From Pacificitalea sp040119125 (GTDB lineage Bacteria; Pseudomonadota; Alphaproteobacteria; Rhodobacterales; Rhodobacteraceae), in assembly GCA_040119125.1 (NCBI GenBank), contig JBEDTR010000017.1, positions 124,001 to 188,000 of the forward strand: a DNA stretch of 64,000 nt, read 5' to 3'. Position numbers and translations under genes: made by a program. Below, piece after piece: positions 59,794 to 64,000 of this stretch (position 1 is the first letter of the stretch; the number at the start of each line of letters is the position of its first letter). The notes under the pieces were generated by a model, which ran no database searches, was not told where the DNA came from, and saw only the letters and a list, made by a program, of their open reading frames with translations.

Positions 59794-60198
59794 ATGAGCA
59801 CCGACAAGCTGACCAAATCCGACGCGGAATGGAAAGAACAGCTAAGCGATCTGGCCTATAAGGTGACGCGCAAACACGGCACGGAGCGTGCGTTCAGCCA
59901 TGATGACTTCCCCAAGGAGCCGGGCTTGTTCACCTGCATCTGCTGCGGCGCGCCGCTGTTCGAGCAGGCGACGAAATTCGACAGCGGCACCGGCTGGCCC
60001 AGCTTCTACGCGCCCATCGACGAGACGGCTGTGGAGACGGAAACCGACCGCAGCTGGTTCATGTCCCGCACCGAGGTGCATTGCGCCCGCTGCGAGGCCC
60101 ATCTGGGGCATGTCTTCCCCGATGGCCCGCAACCGACCGGTCTGCGTTACTGCATGAACGGCGTGGCGATGGAGTTTCATCCAGAGGATGAGGCCTAG
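59794..60198 (+). CDS. msrB: Peptide-methionine (R)-S-oxide reductase MsrB
   Basis: 134 residues. Reduces the R form of methionine sulfoxide in proteins. Catalytic Cys120 is in RYCMNGVAMEF; structural zinc is held by two CXXC motifs, CICC (Cys48, 51) and CARC (about 97, 100); GTGWPSFYAPID is the family signature. GAAAGGAG precedes ATG 59794, which gives MSTDKLTKSDAEW. It is a cysteine enzyme, not a selenoprotein. Ends at a bidirectional terminator facing pdhC. Confidence 0.96.
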   Translation: MSTDKLTKSDAEWKEQLSDLAYKVTRKHGTERAFSHDDFPKEPGLFTCICCGAPLFEQATKFDSGTGWPSFYAPIDETAVETETDRSWFMSRTEVHCARCEAHLGHVFPDGPQPTGLRYCMNGVAMEFHPEDEA

Positions 60199-60262
60199 CT
60201 TTCAGCGCCCGTCCCCGCAGCAGCGCCGGCGAAGGCGGCCAGTTCCCTGCCCCCAATGACGG

Positions 60263-60296
60263 AAAAAGGGCACCGCGCTCAGCGGTGCCCTTTTTT
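60263..60296. terminator. Bidirectional terminator between msrB and pdhC
   Basis: AAAGGGCACCGC (60265-60276) pairs over 12 bp with GCGGTGCCCTTT (60282-60293), 5-nt loop. Six T follow on the plus strand and five T on the minus strand. Confidence 0.95.
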
Positions 60297-60320
60297 AATC
60301 CTTCCGACGCTATGCGTGGC

Positions 60321-61721
60321 TCAGGCCAGCATCACCATCGGGTTTTCGAGGTTCTCGACAATCGCCTTGAGCAATTCAGCCCCCAGCGCGCCGTCAATGA
60401 CCCGGTGATCGACCGACAGCGTGACGCTCATCACCGTGGCCACGGCCAATTCGCCATCTTCGCCCACGACCGGTTTCTTGACGCCCGAGCCGACCGCAAG
60501 GATCGCGCCATGGGGCGGGTTGATCACCGCGTCGAAGTTGTCGATGCCAAACATCCCGAGGTTCGAGATCGCAAAGCTGCCGCCGGTATATTCATGCGGG
60601 GCGAGCTTCTTGTTGCGGGCACGACCGGCAAGGTCTTTCATCTCAGCCGAAAGGGCCGACAGGCTTTTCATCTCGGCGTCTTTTAGCACGGGCGTGAACA
60701 GCCCGCCTTCGATTGCGACAGCCACAGCCACATCAGACGGCGTCAGCTTCAGGATGCGATCCCCGGCCCAGACGGCATTGGCGTCCGGCACGGTTTGAAG
60801 CGCAAGCGCGGCTGCCTTGATGATGAAGTCATTGACGGACAGTTTCACGCCGCGACCTTCCAGCTGCTTGTTGAGCTGGCTGCGGAATTTCAACAGCGCG
60901 TCGATCTTGATGTCGCGGCGCAGGTAGAAATGCGGGATCGTCTGCTTGGCTTCGGTCAGACGGTTGGCGACCGTGCGGCGCATACCGTCCAGCTTGACCT
61001 CCTCAAACTCGCGACCGTCATACATCTTCTTGACGGTCTCGGCGGAGGCACTGGTGGGCATGGCGGGTTTCTGACCGCCAGTATCGCCAGGAGCGGCCTG
61101 CGCAGGCGCGGCTTTGGCAGTGTCCGCAGCAGGTGCAGCGGCACCGGCCTTAGCGCTTTCGACATCGGCGCGCACGATCCGGCCCTTGGGGCCCGAACCG
61201 GTGATCCCGGTCAGATCAATGCCCTTGTCGGCGGCGATCCGGCGGGCCAGCGGCGAGGCAAAGACCCGTTCGCCGGACGCATCGCGCGGGGCTGCCGGGG
61301 CCTTGGTATCGCTTTGCTCAACCGGTTTGCGGGTGGCTTCGCCGCCATCCGCACCGGCGCCCTGCGCCTCGCGCGAGGTCGGCTCGGCGTCGGAGCTTTG
61401 CTCCTTGGCCGCGCTTTTCTCGGGCGCACCCGGCGCGCTGGCGGCACCGGAGGTGTCACCGATATCATCGGCGCTTTCGCCCTCTTCCAGCAGCACGGCG
61501 ATAGGGGTGTTGACCTTCACGCCCTCGCTGCCTTCGTCGATCAGGATCTTGCCGATGACGCCTTCGTCCACGGCTTCGAATTCCATCGTCGCCTTGTCGG
61601 TTTCGATCTCGGCCAGCAGGTCACCGGAGGCGACGGTGTCGCCCTCCTTGACCAGCCATTTCGCCAGCGTGCCTTCCTCCATCGTCGGAGACAGCGCAGG
61701 CATCAGGATTTCTGTCGGCAT
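60321..61721 (-). CDS. pdhC: Pyruvate dehydrogenase E2, dihydrolipoamide acetyltransferase
   Basis: 466 residues. N-terminal lipoyl domain (about 1-85, lipoyl Lys43 in TDKATMEFEA), an Ala/Pro/Glu linker, a peripheral-subunit-binding domain (about 148-185; SPLARRIAADKGIDLTGI), another linker, and the 2-oxoacid dehydrogenase acyltransferase core (about 235-466) with the catalytic SVDHRVIDGALGAE. It moves acetyl groups to CoA in the mitochondria-like PDH complex. Follows pdhB by 12 bp on the same strand. Confidence 0.97.
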   Translation of the reverse strand: MPTEILMPALSPTMEEGTLAKWLVKEGDTVASGDLLAEIETDKATMEFEAVDEGVIGKILIDEGSEGVKVNTPIAVLLEEGESADDIGDTSGAASAPGAPEKSAAKEQSSDAEPTSREAQGAGADGGEATRKPVEQSDTKAPAAPRDASGERVFASPLARRIAADKGIDLTGITGSGPKGRIVRADVESAKAGAAAPAADTAKAAPAQAAPGDTGGQKPAMPTSASAETVKKMYDGREFEEVKLDGMRRTVANRLTEAKQTIPHFYLRRDIKIDALLKFRSQLNKQLEGRGVKLSVNDFIIKAAALALQTVPDANAVWAGDRILKLTPSDVAVAVAIEGGLFTPVLKDAEMKSLSALSAEMKDLAGRARNKKLAPHEYTGGSFAISNLGMFGIDNFDAVINPPHGAILAVGSGVKKPVVGEDGELAVATVMSVTLSVDHRVIDGALGAELLKAIVENLENPMVMLA

Positions 61722-61733
61722 CGCGTGTCCTCC

Positions 61734-63134
61734 TCAGCGGTAGGTGACTTGCTTCACGGCGTCGATCACCTCGGCGGTGGTGACAAGCGCGAGCTTTTCG
61801 AGATTGGCGGCATAGGGCATCGGCACGTCTTTACCGGTGCAGTTGATCACCGGCGCGTCCAGATAGTCAAACGCGCGCTGCATGATCACCGACGACAGGT
61901 GGTTGCTGAACGAGGCAACCGGGAAGGCCTCCTCGACCGTGACGCAGCGGTTGGTCTTCATAACCGAACGCAGGACCGTGTCGTAATCCACCGGGCGCAG
62001 GGTGCGCAGGTCGATGACCTCGGCGCTGATGCCCTCCTCGGCCAGCTTGTCGGCGGCTTCGAGCGCATATTGCATCCCGATGCCCCAGCTGACGATGGTG
62101 ACATCTTCGCCTTCGCGCCAGATCCGGGCCTTGCCGAAGGGAACGGTGAAATCATCCATCACCGGCACATCAAAGGAGCGCCCGTAGAGGATCTCGTTTT
62201 CGAGGAAGATCACCGGGTTCGGGTCGCGGATCGCCGATTTCAGCAGGCCTTTCGCGTCAGCCGCCGAATAGGGCATCGCCACTTTCAGGCCGGGGATCGA
62301 GGCATACCATGCCGCGTAATCCTGGCTGTGCTGGGCCCCCACGCGGGCGGCGGCGCCGTTCGGACCACGGAACACCATGGGCGCGCCCATCTGACCGCCG
62401 GACATATAAAGCGTCTTGGCGGCGGAGTTGATGATCTGGTCAATCGCCTGCATGGCGAAGTTGAAGGTCATGAACTCGACAATCGGCTTCAGCCCGCCAA
62501 AGGCCGCACCGACGGCGATGCCCGCGAACCCATGTTCGGTGATCGGCGTGTCGATCACGCGCTTGGCGCCGAATTCGTCCAGCAGGCCTTGGGAGACCTT
62601 ATACGCGCCCTGATATTCGGCGACTTCCTCACCCATCAGGTAGACGTTTTCGTCGCCGCGCATTTCCTCGGCCATCGCGTCGCGCAGGGCTTCGCGAACG
62701 GTCGTGGATTTGAACTCCGTGCCTTCGGGATATTCTTCCTCGGTCACGTTCGGCACGGCGGGCACGATGGGCTGTGCCGGTGCCTTGGCGGCCTGCTGCG
62801 CATCAGCGGCGACATCACTGTCGGATTTCGCATCAGCGCTGTCGTCGGAGGCTGCGGATTTCGTGGAAGTGTCGATGTCGTCGGCGCTTTCGCCTTCCTC
62901 GATCATCACGGCGATGGGGGTGTTGACCTTCACGCCCTCAGTGCCTTCGGAGATGAGGATCTTGCCGACGATACCTTCGTCGACGGCTTCGAATTCCATC
63001 GTCGCCTTGTCGGTTTCGATTTCGGCCAGAATGTCACCGGACGCGACAGTGTCGCCTTCCTTGACCATCCATTTGGCCAGCGTGCCTTCCTCCATCGTCG
63101 GGGAAAGCGCGGGCATCAGAATCTCGGTTGCCAT
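61734..63134 (-). CDS. pdhB: Pyruvate dehydrogenase E1 beta with N-terminal lipoyl domain
   Basis: 466 residues. An N-terminal lipoyl domain (about 1-85, Lys43) and a charged linker (about 90-135) are fused to a transketolase-like E1 beta (about 140-466): TVREALRDAMAEEMR, EEVAEYQGAYKVSQGL, DTPITEHGFAGIAVGAAF and ENEILYGRSFDVPV. The fused lipoyl domain is an alphaproteobacterial feature. E1 beta pairs with PdhA to bind thiamine diphosphate. The gene starts 15 bp after pdhA. Confidence 0.97.
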   Translation of the reverse strand: MATEILMPALSPTMEEGTLAKWMVKEGDTVASGDILAEIETDKATMEFEAVDEGIVGKILISEGTEGVKVNTPIAVMIEEGESADDIDTSTKSAASDDSADAKSDSDVAADAQQAAKAPAQPIVPAVPNVTEEEYPEGTEFKSTTVREALRDAMAEEMRGDENVYLMGEEVAEYQGAYKVSQGLLDEFGAKRVIDTPITEHGFAGIAVGAAFGGLKPIVEFMTFNFAMQAIDQIINSAAKTLYMSGGQMGAPMVFRGPNGAAARVGAQHSQDYAAWYASIPGLKVAMPYSAADAKGLLKSAIRDPNPVIFLENEILYGRSFDVPVMDDFTVPFGKARIWREGEDVTIVSWGIGMQYALEAADKLAEEGISAEVIDLRTLRPVDYDTVLRSVMKTNRCVTVEEAFPVASFSNHLSSVIMQRAFDYLDAPVINCTGKDVPMPYAANLEKLALVTTAEVIDAVKQVTYR

Positions 63135-63149
63135 GGTGTGATCTCCCCC

Positions 63150-64000
63150 TTACGCGTCCTGCGGCACTTCGGCCGCATAAATATCGGTGTAAAGCTCGTC
63201 GAGCGCGGGCTCGGGGCTTTCCTTCGCGAATTCGGCGGATTCGTTCACGATATCCTTGATTTCCTTGTCGATCGCTTTCAGATCGGCTTCGGAGGCGTGA
63301 TTACCGGAGACCAGCAATTCGCGGACGTTCTCGATCGGATCACGCTCTTCGCGCATCTTCTGCACTTCCTCGCGGGTCCGGTATTTTGCCGGGTCCGACA
63401 TGGAGTGGCCGCGATAGCGGTAGGTCTTGATCTCAAGGATGTAGGGGCCATTGCCGGCGCGGCAGTGCGCGACCGCCTTTTCGCCCGCTTCCTTCACCGC
63501 CAGCACATCCATACCATCGACGGCCTCGCCCTCGATCCCATAGGCCGCGCCGCGTTCCCACAGGCTGCTCGACTTGGTCGAACGCGCGACCGAGGTGCCC
63601 ATGGCATATTGGTTGTTCTCGATCACGAAAACCACCGGCAGATCCCAAAGCTCGGCCATGTTGTAGGTCTCATAGACCTGACCCTGGTTGGCCGCGCCAT
63701 CGCCGAAATAGGCGAAGGTTACGCGATCATTGCCTTTATACTTATCCGAGAAGGCCAGCCCGGCGCCGATCGGCACCTGAGCGCCAACGATGCCGTGACC
63801 GCCGTAGAAATGCTTCTCCTTGGAGAACATATGCATCGAGCCGCCCTTACCGCGGGAGTAGCCCCCCTCGCGACCGGTCAGCTCGGCCATGACGCCCTTG
63901 GGGTCCATGCCACAGGCCAGCATATGGCCGTGATCGCGGTAGGAGGTGACGCGCTTGTCGCCCTCATCAGCCGCAGCTTCGAGCCCGACGACGACCGCCT
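63150..64000 (-). CDS. pdhA: Pyruvate dehydrogenase E1 alpha (partial, start beyond window)
   Basis: About 282 C-terminal residues are visible; the frame runs past the end of the window through AVVVGLEAAADEGDKRVTSY to RDHGHMLACG, so the ATG at 63923 is not the start. Thiamine diphosphate motif: FAYFGDGAANQGQVYETYNMA (split GDG ... N), then VVFVIENNQYAMGTS, the phosphorylation-loop-like RYRGHSMSDPAKYRTREE, and the tail ending AAEVPQDA. First gene of pdhA-pdhB-pdhC. Confidence 0.97.
   Translation of the reverse strand, partial: AVVVGLEAAADEGDKRVTSYRDHGHMLACGMDPKGVMAELTGREGGYSRGKGGSMHMFSKEKHFYGGHGIVGAQVPIGAGLAFSDKYKGNDRVTFAYFGDGAANQGQVYETYNMAELWDLPVVFVIENNQYAMGTSVARSTKSSSLWERGAAYGIEGEAVDGMDVLAVKEAGEKAVAHCRAGNGPYILEIKTYRYRGHSMSDPAKYRTREEVQKMREERDPIENVRELLVSGNHASEADLKAIDKEIKDIVNESAEFAKESPEPALDELYTDIYAAEVPQDA

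Overview
The window looks like ordinary chromosome of an alphaproteobacterium of the family Rhodobacteraceae (Rhodobacter/Paracoccus/Roseobacter relatives). The evidence is high GC, small gaps, 5-aminolevulinate synthase (Shemin pathway), an NDUFA12-type complex I accessory subunit next to a DUF2155 protein, a bactofilin, a class II DAHP synthase, a pyruvate dehydrogenase E1-beta with an N-terminal lipoyl domain, and an OlsB-like ornithine-lipid acyltransferase. The genus cannot be fixed from sequence reading alone. I see no insertion sequence, prophage or CRISPR array.

Layout. 1-6.9 kb: end of dnaG, rpoD, rmuC, a small secreted protein, aat, DUF2155 and NDUFA12 genes. 7-16.5 kb: moaA with a divergent lipoprotein gene, a lytic transglycosylase, ssb, aroB-aroK, a three-gene overlapping unit (44-aa membrane protein, secreted protein, xerD), and two overlapping peptidyl-prolyl isomerase genes. 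16.8-20 kb: pgk and class I fba, separated by 1.1 kb that carries a tandem array of about 207-bp units with conserved hairpins. 20.6-26 kb: reductive pyrimidine degradation (preT, an unknown gene, preA) and accB-accC. 26-34.5 kb: IalB-like protein, tpiA, an LpxL-like acyltransferase, an M48 protease, M23 peptidase plus bactofilin, an orphan HWE histidine kinase and prfB. 34.6-45 kb: mrcA, a cell-wall amidase, a PLP aminotransferase, a DsbA-like protein, ispG, a RodZ-like protein and hemA. 45.6-57 kb: M20 dipeptidase, two identical tRNA-Asp genes, lipid kinase and phosphoesterase, ndk, an ABC-F protein, MarC, a membrane aspartic protease, an unknown P-loop ATPase, metA and a lipoprotein hydrolase. 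57.4-64 kb: class II DAHP synthase, olsB-like gene, msrB, and the pyruvate dehydrogenase genes pdhC, pdhB and the start-truncated pdhA.

How genes work together. Central carbon flow is well represented (fba, tpiA, pgk, pdhABC, accBC), with the shikimate pathway (DAHP synthase, aroB, aroK). A second theme is envelope growth and shape: lytic transglycosylase, M23 peptidase with bactofilin, PBP1A, amidase and RodZ.

The least explained sequences are non-coding: the pgk-fba tandem array, a pair of identical 14-bp palindromes exactly 31 bp apart between the convergent fba and preA genes, a cluster of six GATTCG/CGAATC hexamers in dyads before rpoD, and a 16-bp triple repeat after xerD. A probable RutR-type operator before preT is the clearest regulatory site. 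All assignments come from reading motifs and context; no database search was run.
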